Part shown: piece by piece, positions 1 through 11,492 of the stretch
How positions within the stretch are numbered: the stretch's first letter is position 1
How the letters are laid out: every line of letters begins with the position of its first letter
Assembly: GCA_021234155.1 (NCBI GenBank)
Contig: JAJEKV010000075.1
Location: forward strand, 4,127,720 to 4,191,719
Length of the DNA: 64,000 bases
DNA from: Isoetes taiwanensis
Taxonomy: Eukaryota > Streptophyta > Lycopodiopsida > Isoetales > Isoetaceae
Reading direction: 5' to 3'
The notes under the pieces: generated by a model
Seen by the model: only the letters and a program-made list of their open reading frames with translations
Databases searched by the model: none
What the model was told of the DNA's origin: nothing
Made by a program: the position numbers and the translations under genes

Positions 1-201
1 ATGGCGCTCTCCATGCTTGTCGAAGTGCTTGAGTTCTTGGCGAGTTTTTGGAGGTCTTGATAGTTGAGGCTACATGTTTGGCAACTTTTCTTTTGAAATG
101 GAGCAGTTCTGGAGCTCAGTGATGTATATTTTCTTGTTTGTCGAGTTCATTTCCTATGTAGATGTCCTAATGCTGTCGTTCCTTGAGATGGAGAAGCTTC
201 T
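1..201. other. left flank of the chromovirus, no gene seen
   Basis: No protein similarity is visible on either strand. The last five bases (197-201, CTTCT) resemble the five that follow the right end of the retrotransposon (13071-13075, CTTCC), so this is the sequence into which the element inserted. Confidence 0.5.
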
Positions 202-1793
202 TGTGACGCTCCCTGAACATATACGACCCTCGGCCGTATACATACGGGGACTTTCCCCTCCCATGGCGACCAACTCGCCATGAGCAGGGCCCTCCGTCTA
301 TTTCGGGCCATCTATAATATGATGCCCGAAAGAAGGACACGAAGGGGTCATTCGGCCCACGCCTTCAATGGGGCTCCTACGTCGCGGAAGCATGAATACA
401 AGGGTTAGCACACAACATGAATCACATATAAATAACCACCTCGAAGGATGGCACATCCATCCAAATACCAACGGCAAGAATATGCATCTAAGACTAAGAA
501 AACACCCAAAACCCAAAATTCTACCCCTACTCGCACTCTAGTGGGGAGCGACCGACCACCGGGTCTCGTGAGATCGCAGACCGAATCTTGGCATGGCGCT
601 GGCTGGCATAGAACATCGGCTAGGGTTGTCCACTCCATCCGCCCCTCATGCACTTTTGCGGATGGGTCGAAGTCACGCTATGGCTTCGCTTATAGCCTTC
701 CCGGAGACGTAGACTCTAGGGATCACCCCTTTGAGTCTACTCCGGGCTCATGACACCCGGTCCGATGAGGCGGCCTGGGAGGCGCCCCTTCCAGATCACA
801 AAGTGGTGTCGTGGGTGAGCTAGAGAATACGCGTGCCGCATCAGCGACCCCCATCCGCAGGCAATTTACTCACCCTAATTCTACTCAAAGTGCATGGTGC
901 CCCATACGGGTCACACCACTACACCAGTGGAGTGTCGGACCCATACCCGGCCCTCCACGTGGACCCGGGCTATCGGGCCTAGCCCACTGTAGGGAGTCTC
1001 CAGAGCCTTTTATGCTCGTGCAAGACCCCACCCCCTACTTCACCATCAGCGTCCCTTGTCCGGTGCTAAGGCGGACCATAGCTTCTATGACCCTAAGTGG
1101 GCTCTTGTGCACGTGCCTAATCTAGTAGGGCATTTAAGGAAGTACTAGGAGCATTCTATACTTGAGCTCGTAGGCCTCTACCCCCTTTTAACCCCCTTTC
1201 ATCGGAAATTACCGAACTAACTCATAGAAACATCGACCATTCCATAATAGAGCATCATTCATAATTGAACAATATTCCTAGTTACCAAAGAAGGGTTAAT
1301 CAACCAAAGCTAGTCGACAAGAACACCAAAGTATTATTCTACAAATTGCAAATTAAACTACCACTCCACTGTTTTTCGCTAGAGCCGTTGTCAAGGGGTG
1401 CCTCCATAGTGATGTACCGGGGTGGCGAAAGAATCGGTTAAAGGGTGTCTTGGCGACATGAGGTTCAACAAATTGGCCCCGAAAGCTTTAGCTGCTTCCC
1501 CTCGGTGCTGGTTGGGTCGAAATTGGGGTGAGATGGGGTGGCGTCACCACTTGGTGGTGGCTTGGTTTAGAAACCCCCATGCTAGCCACCCGTGTTATGC
1601 CAAATGGCCCTTCCCACCATTAGGTGTCTTAATAGCAAGTATTTAGGTAATTATCCTTTATAATTAAGTTAGCATAGCTAATTAAATCCATTGTGGCCAA
1701 CCCCCTAGGTCAACATGCCCCATAGTGGTGTATCTATACCGGTGACGGTCAATATATTTATACGTATACCATATAAATACTTGGAACGCCACA
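202..1793 (-). repeat. 3' LTR of the chromovirus (left copy)
   Basis: It matches 11493-13070 along its whole length. Long AT-rich stretches are nearly identical in both copies, for example around 1208-1290 against 12485-12570. GC-rich stretches differ by many one- to four-base indels. The short frames inside it (such as 448-753 and 811-1125) have no protein similarity and are not genes. Confidence 0.93.
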
Positions 1794-1805
1794 TTCTCCC
1801 TCTTA
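1794..1805 (-). other. polypurine tract (plus-strand primer of the retrotransposon)
   Basis: On the minus strand the bases TAAGAGGGAGAA lie directly against the LTR start TGTGGCG. This is the expected place and composition for the tract that primes second-strand synthesis. It fixes both the element's orientation and the inner edge of the left LTR. Confidence 0.8.
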
Positions 1806-2390
1806 GAATTAATGTCGCCCTCAAGCATTGGGTTTAGATAGAAGCATAGCAAAACACATTATGAAGGAAGGTAATTCCTTATTTTCGAAGATAATATATT
1901 AAAACTTTAAAGTTTAAAAACGGTTTAAGCACCGAGGTGCATTGCACATGATTATGACAAAAGAAAAAAAGTTCAAGGACCAAGTCCAATATCAACATCG
2001 AGTAGCACAAGAACAAAACATGTAGACAAAATAAAGTAGACAAATCGGGTCATGAGCAACCCTCTATACATGGGCAGGTCACGCATCGCTTCTCAATCGG
2101 CCCGCATTACATGTCAATACATCAAGATGTAGATAGTGTGAGTAGGTTGTGGTTAAAGGGACCACCCCTATATGAAAAATGAAAAAAAAAAAATAAAACT
2201 ATACTACATGGTTTCCAAGCAGTTCGTGGTCATGTCCACATTGACAGTACACCACGTCCTAGGGAACACGAAGGTGATCCCATCATTGGTAACTATTATC
2301 AACTATGATGCATCTACCCGTGTTCCACATACTTCTTGGCGACACAAGTCTTGCACTTACCGCACGGGCGGGTTGATCGCATCGTTGATG
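1806..2390 (-). other. 3' untranslated part of the chromovirus
   Basis: This lies between the chromodomain and the polypurine tract and is AT-rich, with no protein similarity on either strand. A short A-rich run occurs near 2175-2195. Confidence 0.5.
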
Positions 2391-2650
2391 GTGCGGCCTT
2401 GAGATTCCCGCATGAAGTCCTGATAGTGCTTATCAAGGTCTATCTTCATCACCCACGAAGCATCCTCAACCGTAAGTGTTTCCACTTAACCAAGTATTGC
2501 AACATTTGAGTCCTTTTGGTTTGTTTGTAAGCTCGATCAAGAAGAGCTTCAGGGACTATCTCGAGTTGCTCCTCTGTCATTTCTAGGAGGGTTGGGGTGT
2601 CTAAAAACCTCCTCCGATCAGGGGTGTGTTGCTTGAGAAGACTCAATGGG
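2391..2650 (-). CDS. chromovirus polyprotein, chromodomain at the integrase C-terminus (broken)
   Basis: Minus-strand translation shows the chromodomain pattern: EALLDRAYKQTKRTQMLQYL, followed by VKWKHL and, after a frame change, VEDASWV. This matches the family pattern of an ILDRR-like strand, an aromatic QYLVKWK strand and an EDATWE helix start. In chromoviruses this domain sits at the integrase C-terminus and is thought to steer insertion towards marked chromatin. It lies directly downstream of the integrase in element orientation. The frame shift near 2465 separates the two halves, so no intact product is readable. Confidence 0.8.
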
Positions 2651-2859
2651 AAAGACTTTATGGATCTTCAAGCCGGGCGGCAAATCCAAGCCATATGCCC
2701 GCTCTCCAACACCTGGTCAATAATCTTGAATGGTCCAGCCCATCCGGGTGCCAACTTTGCAGTTGCCAATCTTAAGCTTGGCTTGTTTCACTTTAATCTT
2801 AAGCCAAACCGAAGTCAGCCCACTGAAAATGCGGGGGTTCAGGTTTGCCGGCCACACTT

Positions 2860-3790
2860 TTCCTCGACGCATCAAGCTGCAGCTAATAAATAACCACTTA
2901 ACTTCTTCGACCAAAGACTTGCATCTCTAAGAGGAGTTGTTGAGAAAACCTCTACTTTAGAGACGGGGGTTATGCCATGTATCCGGGTGAGGCATTGGTA
3001 ACCATAATTTATCATAAAGGAGACATCCCTCGAAGATTCCTGCTTCATGCTATTATAAGCAAACTCGACCCAGATAAATATAGTCACCCATTGTGATTGC
3101 TTACTCCACACATAACTTCTTAGCATATCCTCTATAATGCGATTGGTCCGCCTCCTTTGGCCATCTATTTGAGGATGATATGTTGTGCTCATAGCAAGCT
3201 TGGTCTGAATGGTGGTAAAGAAATCTTTCGGAATGCGCCACAAATTTGGGATCCCTATCCGACACAATTACCGTGGCATTCCGGTAATCCGAAGATTTCC
3301 TTGGCGAAAAAGCGTAGCAAGATCAAAGGTCAGATCCGTGGTACGGCAGATGGCAAGAAATGAGCCATTTTGGACAATTTGTCGACCACAACCATTAAGG
3401 CATCATATCCCCTCGAGAGTTCTTGAAGGCCCACAATGAAATCCATGGTTATTACTTCCCATTTGGCGCTGGGCACATCCAGGTTGTAGCTCACCCGATT
3501 CTTAATCGCTCGCTTTTAGTCCGCCGCATACCCGCAACGCCTAATATATCCGGGCAATGTCCTTCTTCATAGAAGGCCGTAAATAGCCGAACGAATCTTA
3601 AAGTAGGTTTTCATAAACCCCGCCGCGGTCCAGCTATAGGGCTATTGTGCGCGGTCATGAAGAATGAGTTTCCGTTTTCCTGAAGTCTCAAGGTACACAC
3701 AACTTATCCTTGTGATACAATAAGTTGCCCTCCTTCTTATAGGCATCTAAAAGCCGCCGCTCCTCGTGATCCGCGGCGAAGCTTTTTAGC
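2860..3790 (-). CDS. chromovirus polyprotein, integrase (broken)
   Basis: The integrase would cut and join element DNA into the host chromosome. The core is visible on the minus strand around 2990-3200: STTYHPQIDGQRRRTNRIIE, then MLRSYV, a QW and VEFAYNS, the usual plant gypsy order TAYHPQTDGQTERTNR..EFAYN. Further upstream, near 3690-3750, KKEGNLLYHKDKLCVP corresponds to the stretch before the zinc-binding HHCC region. The frame changes several times between these blocks. It follows RNase H and precedes the chromodomain, as in other chromoviruses. Confidence 0.88.
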
Positions 3791-3959
3791 CAAACTATCC
3801 CAAATGTCACAGAATCTCGGATCCGTGGGCAAGGTCTGCTCTATCTGTTTGCCAAACTCACCGGTAAGCTGAGAAATGGCATTGCAATGGGCTGGTCACC
3901 AAGGGATGATGCGGATTAATGCATCCGAATCCACGCTGTGCTTCTTGCCGTGCTTGTAC

Positions 3960-4260
3960 ATAACTAAATCATACCTCCAAGAATTCCATCCATCTTTGAT
4001 CTGAGATTAAGATTTGGCTGGTGAATAAATAACTGAGACTTTGATGATCTGTGATCCAATTGGAACCTTCTACCAAGAAGGTAGTTGTCTCCATATCTCC
4101 GCAGGCACCTGACAACTACTAATAATTCCTCGACATCATTGGTAGGATACCTGTTCGTTCCTCGCTCATTTTGAGTCATAAGTAATAACTCTCCCTCCTC
4201 GTGATAGGACCCCACCGTGGCACTCTTTGCTAGCATCCTCATGCCACTAGCTTATCCCGA
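3960..4260 (-). CDS. chromovirus polyprotein, RNase H (broken)
   Basis: The RNase H removes the RNA strand of the RNA-DNA hybrid during reverse transcription. The minus strand reads YPTNDVEELLVVVRCLRR, then LLGRRFQL, a DHRS (normally TDHQSL) and LNLRSKMDGILGG. This matches the gypsy pattern NYPTHDLELLAVV..LR.WR.YL.G..F...TDH.SL..L..Q..LN.RQ.RW. The Asp of DVEELL and the Asp of DH fall at the usual active-site positions. Small insertions interrupt the frame around the TDH block. Confidence 0.85.
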
Positions 4261-4559
4261 CGTGATCTGCAACGGAGAACCGGGTACCGCATGTAGGCAT
4301 CCTTAAGTCACTGAAAGCTACCGGACCTTCGCCTTCCGCTCCATCCAATCTTTCACCTTTCCTACTTGGTGATTTGTAAGAGGAGCTGCAATCTTGCAAA
4401 ATCCTTTTTACAAATTCCTGTGAATATCCCGCTAATCCCAAGAAGTCACGGATTTCTCAACATTCCCTGAATAGAAGCCAATATTCCCTTACTTCACTTC
4501 TATCTTTAAGTGGGTCCGGTGAAAGTAAATTCCCTAATGAAAATGATATATGGCCTAAG

Positions 4560-5060
4560 CAATCAACCTTCTGAGGCGGTAACTTGCACTTAGAGAACTT
4601 GGCATAGAGTTGATGACGCCTCAGCTTTGTAGGGCCAATCTAAGATGTTTCTCATGTTCTTCAAGGGTCTTACTATAGATGAGAATGTCATCAAAGAAAA
4701 TAACAACAAAAATCATCCAAGTATTGTCTAAGACATCATTCATTAGTCGCGATAAATGTTGCCGGGCATTAGTTAATCCAAAAGGCATAACTCAGAATTC
4801 ATAATGCCCATACCTAGTGCTAAAAGTTGATTTATGGATGTCCTCCTCCTCGATCCTTATCCGATGGTATCCGAGCTTAAGATCAATCTTTGAGAAATAC
4901 TTTAGCCCCTCTTGTAACCGATCCATAGGTCATCTCAGCTCTGTGTTACATACATGATTCTTGATGGTATGCTTGTTAAGTTGTCGGGTAATCACACATC
5001 CTCGAAGGAGTCATTCCTTTTCTTAACAAAGAGAATAGGGCCTAAAAGGCTAAAACACTA
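4560..5060 (-). CDS. chromovirus polyprotein, reverse transcriptase (broken)
   Basis: Two RT blocks are clear on the minus strand. Around 4800-4900 is [17 protein letters not shown] followed by [19 protein letters not shown] (catalytic block A, F.K.DL..GYHQIR). Around 4640-4780 are [16 protein letters not shown] and then [19 protein letters not shown], which holds the catalytic DD pair (normally Y.DD). These are the palm motifs of gypsy RT, which copies element RNA into DNA. Stop codons and shifts occur on either side. Confidence 0.9.
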
Positions 5061-5389
5061 GGTCGGATGAAACCTAGGTTTAATAGCCCCCTCAAGTTGC
5101 TTCTTGCCTCGCCAATTCTCGAGGACTCATACTGCACGGAGCCTTGCTGGTAGGCTTGGTACCTGGTTCTAAAGCTTATTTCATATTCCACCCTCTAAAA
5201 GGAGGAAGCTTCTGAATCTCTATCCGAAAGATCACCAAATTCGCGGAGAAGATTAGCAACTCGAGGGCTGACATTTGTTTTTGCTTAGCATCCTCGGACT
5301 CGGATAAAGCGCATAACGATGCAAAGGGAGCTTTTCCTTGTGTATAGCTTTTATCTAATCAGTCCGATGGACATAGATCGCAGGATTAA

Positions 5390-5580
5390 ATGAGAGGTTC
5401 ACCTTTAATACATACAGCTCCATTAGCCGCATTGAAGGTAACTTCCTCTTCTCAGCCTGCTCGCTTTTGCGGATGCTGTGGAATTCCATACCAACAATGA
5501 GGTCATATTTGCCAATATCCATCAATTCAGCCTCCCTTAAAGCAACCGTGCACCGAGTTGCAGTTGAGATTGATGCGAAT
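5390..5580 (-). CDS. chromovirus polyprotein, aspartic protease region (broken)
   Basis: The minus strand reads LMDIGKYDLIVGMEFHSIRK near 5475-5545. This is the conserved end of the retroviral-type protease (normally YD.ILGMDWL), just ahead of RT. I did not find a clean DTGA active-site triad in the surrounding frames, so the catalytic part is lost, shifted or misread. Confidence 0.6.
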
Positions 5581-5859
5581 GCACTACGGGTAGCTCCTCG
5601 ACTTTACCACTAGCTAGAGTGAGATGTGTCTCTTGACGGACCTTAATGTTTCTAGACGTAAGACATGGGCCATCCTAGGAGAAGCAAAATTATGTACTCT
5701 GTCCATAGTGAATTACAAAAGGCTTCGCCTACTTGGCCTATGGTAGAAATAATGCCAGCCGACTTTCAAAGATTGCTTGCCATAGCGCGATAAGGAGACG
5801 ACCGCGAACGAATCGGAGCCTCCTCCTCCTCGGAAGTGGTTGTAGTTGCTTCCGAGATC

Positions 5860-6990
5860 ATCCCAATCGTAGGTCGTGGCTATGACCAGTCAAGTACCAA
5901 GTGACATAAGGACAATAATTCGTGATGAAGTGTCCCTCGCCTCATACATCCAGAGCATGCCTTATCTCTGGCTGAGCCGCTCACTTCCGCCTCTTAGGAA
6001 TAATAGGATCAGAAGAGGTTCCGGAACCTCTACCGGCATTGTTCTGCTTATCAGGCGCACTCCAAAGGTAACCTTCTTTTCCTCGGGCGCTATAAGAGTT
6101 CTCACAGAGGGCCCCTTTAATTTGGGGAGCTGGCTTGTAAGGTGTGGACTGGTCAGCAGTAAGGCGCAGACGCGGATATCGCCCTTTGGCGCATCCTCCC
6201 CGAGGCTCAATGCTTTAGCCTCCGGCCGCAGAATCGGGATTTTGGGTCTATGGCCTTAACCATCCGTTTGATGGTTAACTCTTCAATATAGCCTCCAACG
6301 CCTCTTTCTCATTCATACTGTGTACATACGCCTTCGCTTATAAACTCATCCCCGCGGTAGGCCTCGAACTGACATACCCTTCTGTTCTAACCTATAAAAG
6401 GTCCGATCTCTGGCATTTCCAGCACGGCACATAATGCTAATTTAAAAGCCTTGGCAAACTTCCTCGGCCGCACTGCCCCGGCCCAAATGCTTACTCGCAT
6501 AGCCCTTCCACCAAATAATGCAGCCTCCCCGTGAAGGCTGGTGGTGGCAACCTTTCCCCGACATCTCCGCCATTCCTAAGACTTCCCCTAAACTCCTTCA
6601 TCATCCTCACTAACCTGTGACTCCTGGGCTGCTTAGGCTTCTGATTTCCAACAAACCGGCCAATTTCCTATTCTTCCATATAATTTGTTATAGTCAGTAT
6701 CAACCGCCTTACTTCTGCATTTTGTCTCGGCTTTGTATTATCACCTCACCGACACCAAGCAACCAGAAGATAATGGAGTGGTTGATCGCGGGTGAAGTGG
6801 TACCATTCTTTAGAGGAACTTCGCAGAACGCTAGCATGAGGGCCTCCCTCCTGCGTGTACACGACTAGCTCCGTGGGGAGATGGTCAAGCAGTGTGGACT
6901 TATGGTATGAGGTAACTCCTACCCATCCTCCGGTTTGTTGTGGTGGGTTGGCATGCAATACATAGGGCCTGCACTTCACTTTAACCGCTT
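5860..6990 (-). CDS. gag-like part with a zinc-knuckle-like motif (broken)
   Basis: On the minus strand near 5920-5965 the residues CSGCMRRG run into HFITNYCP after one frame change, resembling a CCHC zinc knuckle (C..C....H....C) with one residue extra. Upstream (6400-6620) are frames with WWKG and FAKALKLAL patches that would fit a gag core. In gypsy elements gag packages RNA and lies ahead of protease, as here. Similarity is weak and the frame breaks often. Confidence 0.45.
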
Positions 6991-6999
6991 CATTAACAT

Positions 7000-9900
7000 C
7001 GCTTCCTCGTCAGAGTCAAATTTTACCCATGGAGGGTAAGTCTCCGCCAAGCCACAAGCATGCACCGCCTATATCGAGCATTCATGGAAGCATATGCATA
7101 TTCAATAACATACAATTTGATTTGTAATAACAATTGCTGACAAAGGACAAGAAAAGTACAAATAGAAACCGGGATGTTTCATTTCCTTATCTAAGTTGAG
7201 TATAAACAACAAGTTGATCGGGTACATGGGTTGGCCGTATGGAGGTATTATACATGTGGAAGTTTTAAAGTTCTACCGCACACAAACGAATAACAACAAA
7301 ACACATAACTTGTGGACCAAGCCTAGGGTTCGCGAAAGGGTACAGGATCGAAGTAGCTTTATTAATTCTCCTCCTACGTACTCTAATCTAGCTTAGAAGG
7401 CTCCGTGGCTTGGACAATCAATCGGTTGGTATTCCCATGTTAATACAATAAGAAGATTGAAAAGCTCGCAAAGCATAGAAGAGTTGCCACTGTGGTCATT
7501 GGCAACTAAAGCCTCGTGGCCTCGCCATACTCCAATAGTCCCGTGTACTCCAGATGTGGTCAACTTCTCGTGGTCCTCAAAAGCTCATTCCTAAGGATGT
7601 TAACTATCTCCAACCCTTTGCCTCAAGATCATAGGGTTCTCCTCGGTATGGGGTTCCATCTTCATAGCCTTCATCCCATTCGGGATATTCGCCATAATCT
7701 CCTCGCCATAGTCCTGGCCTCGTGGTCCCAGATCATCCCTCCCAACCATGCCTGTGAATCCTCATATTCCCCAAGTCTCTTTCCGCGAAGATAGTTGGAA
7801 ATGAATATTATAGAAACATTTTGTACTTCCACTATATTCTTAAACGCCAATACTTTGGAAGAGGACTTTTTCATGAAAAAAAAAACAATTCACTTTATAC
7901 TCACAAGACGAATCAGATTTAGTAAAGAAATAAGGTACATCACATTATAACACTCCGCTTAAGACATTTGCTAATCCAAAATCTCACAATCACACTAATA
8001 TGAAAATGTAGAAAGCACAATTAGTTCAGAGCTTGTGGGTCCTCCTCTCCATCCTCAGGGCCCGGGAGGAGGTGGTGGAGGCGCTCTGCCTGGCCAGGCC
8101 TCACCCCCGGCTCCATCGCGGGCGTACCGCAATAGATGCAACCTCCTGGATAGGCAATGGCCAATGGGCTGCCGTGAGGGATCATCTAAGGCGCAATATC
8201 CCTCACTCCAAGGCCGCCGTGTGGTAGAAGATCCCACGCGACGAGTACATAAGTAAACGTGACATAGGGAAGCTTCGGCCTGGGCCAAAGGTAGAGAGAG
8301 CACGAGAGCCCACCATGAAGCTTCAGCCTCCGCCCTAGATCTCGGCTATAAAAAGGACTTTGCCCCGCTCTGAAGGTCGACAAAAGAAACGGGTGAGGTG
8401 GTTACCAAAGACTCCTCTTTGGCGGGTCTCTGATGTAGCCACTTCCTTATCCAAGTCCATGGGGACTTCTTCCTCCCTTTAAGTTCCTCCGCGGTTCTTA
8501 AGTGCGCAGGATTGGCGATATAAATCCTCTCCCTGCCATCCGAAGCCTGAGGGGACCCTAACCATGTTAATGTTTGGGACGGAGGTCCCATAGCCGCAGT
8601 ATCCGAAGGCCGCGAGGCCGGGCCTCGCATCACGGTCCCGGCGACGTGAATAGAGTCTTCTATGGTCTCTTGGCGAACTGAGTACCAAGCGTAACTTCCT
8701 CGAGGAAGCTCAAGAGAAGTGAAGTCAATAAAATCGCCCATATGCATTCAAGTAAGCCTCATAAAGTACATGGTCTTTGCGCTTTGGCGCTCGAACCGCC
8801 ACTATGTGATACGCCCGTGATAATATCATCCAAGAGAAGGTAATTTTGCCCTTTGGTGATAGATAACCGGAAGGTCGCTCTAACTCGGCTAAAGCCTATA
8901 GCTTGTTCACCTGCGCGTGGCAACTCCTCCGCTTAATCGCTTCCACCCGCAAGTCAGCCATTCCTATATGCTCGCTCTCCCCTCCCCTCGAAGACTCCTC
9001 GGGCAGCTTTGCCTTTTTCTCGCAAAGTTTCATCCCCGACGATTGGTCCATGAGGATGGCTAGGGCGAAAAGTAACTTCCGTGATATTGCCGTACTCGAG
9101 CGCCGACCACAGTAAGTGTTTATCCCATCGGAGCTTCCCCTTCAGATTATCATAAGCATGGGTGTCCCCGCCTTAACATCTTCCCGCATTCACTCCGGCC
9201 TGTGATACAAACGGGAGGATCCCCGAAAGGAATACACAGAGGAAGCATTCTTAGGTAGAAGGTCAAGAACTGGTGAACTGTGCCTTCCGCATTGGCGTAG
9301 GAGGTCTAGGCGCTGGCATGTGTGAAAGGTCGCAACAGTCGAAGGGACTTAAGGATCCTATCAAGCCCGGGTCATGGTGTACCCGCCAACAAGGTTGGCG
9401 CAGCCATGGCTAGAAGGGAGGAGAGAGGAAAAGAAACATTTGAAATAAACTTTAAAAGTCCCTTTTAACTCCTCTTTTATTGAGGCTGACGATTGGGTTT
9501 CATTTAACATAAAATAATTAAGCCGTTAATAAAATAAAGTTTTTATTAAATATCACACAAGAAAATATTACAATGCGGAGTCCCGCGAAAGATGCTAAGG
9601 ATGCTCCTAACTCGCGGGCGAGGGCCAAATCCTTAGGCATTATGGTTACCCTCTTTATGAATCGCGAAAGATTGCCACCAAAGTGCCACCAAGTAAAGTT
9701 TCAGCAGCCTCTTTGAGTGCCAAAATTGCAAAGGTCCGGAAACGGAGGTCGGTCTTGAATCAGCCGCTACGATCTCTCGTGGTCGTCTTCCCCGGAAGGG
9801 TAGCCCGACGGGTCGCTGGATTCTGAACTTCATGGATTTCCCGCAAGGCCACTTCCGTGATTCGGGCGTACCTATGGAGGTTTCCTCGTAAGTGTTTGCG

Positions 9901-11492
9901 CGTCTCGTTTGCCGTACCGCTCTTAATTCCCAAATACCGGGTCGTGGAGTTATCCAATTCACGGGCCATTCTAGCCGAGCCGCCTTCTTCCAAAAGCCCC
10001 GACAAATTTTTTAGTTTCTCTTTATATCGTCGCTTCGGCCTTTCGCTAACTCTTTCTCCTGCTTGATTCGCGATATGCCGGATTGGCCCGCCCACCCCCG
10101 ATGCTCCCCCGCCTTGTTGGTCCTACGTCTTTGCCGACTCTCCTCCCCGTCGCAGCCCTCGTTTCCTCCGGACTTCTCGACCTTTGAATCCGGTGTCAGC
10201 TACATCGCGCCAATTTAGTTCAAATTTTGAAAACCGTATCGCAAACCCATGTCTATCCGAATGGTTGATGATAGTCTATGCCGACATCGGGATTTCTCCT
10301 TATAAGGAAATCACAACCCCTCATGCCAGCCTGTGATAAACCCAATGGTTTCGTTATCAATGACGGCAAAGCTCGCCCCTGATACCGTGGATTCCCTTCC
10401 CCGTCAGATTCCGCCTTCGACTCCGGGATGATCATCCTTCTAGCTAAACTCAATATCTACCGGCCTCAATTCCGATGTCTTCCTCGCGATGGCCTTCCGC
10501 CGGAGGGTAGGAATTTAATGAGCACTGGGCGACCATGTCGCCGTTTCAACAATGGTATAAGAGAGTCAGGCTGGCTGGTTCACCGGATCAAGAATGGCTC
10601 GAGAAGTGATAGATAGGATAGGAATCCCATCGTTGTTCTCAAACCTATTTACCACCAATCCATATGTCAATAAAGGCCGGGTCTCAGAAATATGTGTCAC
10701 ATCATGGCGAAATCTCCACGATGCTCAAAGTAGCCGGGTCCGGGCACTTTGTGATAGCCATAGCCGGTGGTGAGGCGCCGGTGGCGAAGAAGCTGCAAGG
10801 GAGGCTTAAAGTCTCGGGCGTCGTTTTGCAATGTCAAGTCTCGCATGTATGGCGTTGCTCAAGCGTCGGCTACCAAGGCAAAGTAAAAACAAATGACAAG
10901 AAGAATTTCAAGAACGCTAACTTTTGAAATTTTAAAAATTTTCCCTTTAACTTTCAAATTTTATTATTAAAAAATAATTATATCGGCGGAAATACACGGT
11001 GAGCCACGGGCCGGCCGTGATTATAATGCGTTCCCCGCCTTCGACCGGGATCGCCGAAGCAAGCGGCGCTCGAAGTTGATCTTCGGGCGGCCCGCTGACT
11101 GGTCTGACTGGTCGTACACGGCATTTCCTCGCTCTTCTAATGATGATCGCAAGACGGCAAAAGCAAGCTGCCTTGGATTGGTTTTCGCCTCAGTTCTTGA
11201 CCGCTTTTTCCTGAGACTTACTATTCTAGGTAATTTGAGTACCGTCCAAATGGAACCACTTCCTCCATCATCCGAAAGCCGCTACCCAATCGACATTTAA
11301 CTCTCCAATCTTGCCCTCCTGGCCGCCTTGTATCTCTTAAACTGTGAATTTAATTTAACCTAACACCGAACCAAACATCAAAGAGGACCGGACAACACAT
11401 CAACTTAGCCTCTTCCTAACTACCGTGACTACGCTGCTAGTGTTTGGTTGCTATGATTGCTAAATCAAATCACTAGCCTCGATAAATTTCAC
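7000..11492 (-). other. unassigned 4.5-kb leader between 5' LTR and gag
   Basis: No domain is recognised on either strand. The longest minus-strand frames are 8346-8747 (133 residues) and the overlapping 9633-9962 and 9760-10095 (about 110 residues, rich in Arg and Lys). Two AT-rich patches (9430-9560 and 10920-10985) stand out from the GC-rich surroundings. The stretch could be an extra open reading frame, as some large gypsy elements carry, or a nested insertion. I could not identify a primer-binding site beside the LTR at about 11492. Confidence 0.4.

Noticed and set aside
448-1125. Open frames of about 100 residues in the left LTR
   Set aside because: They lie inside a long terminal repeat, match no protein, and are not kept in the partner LTR.
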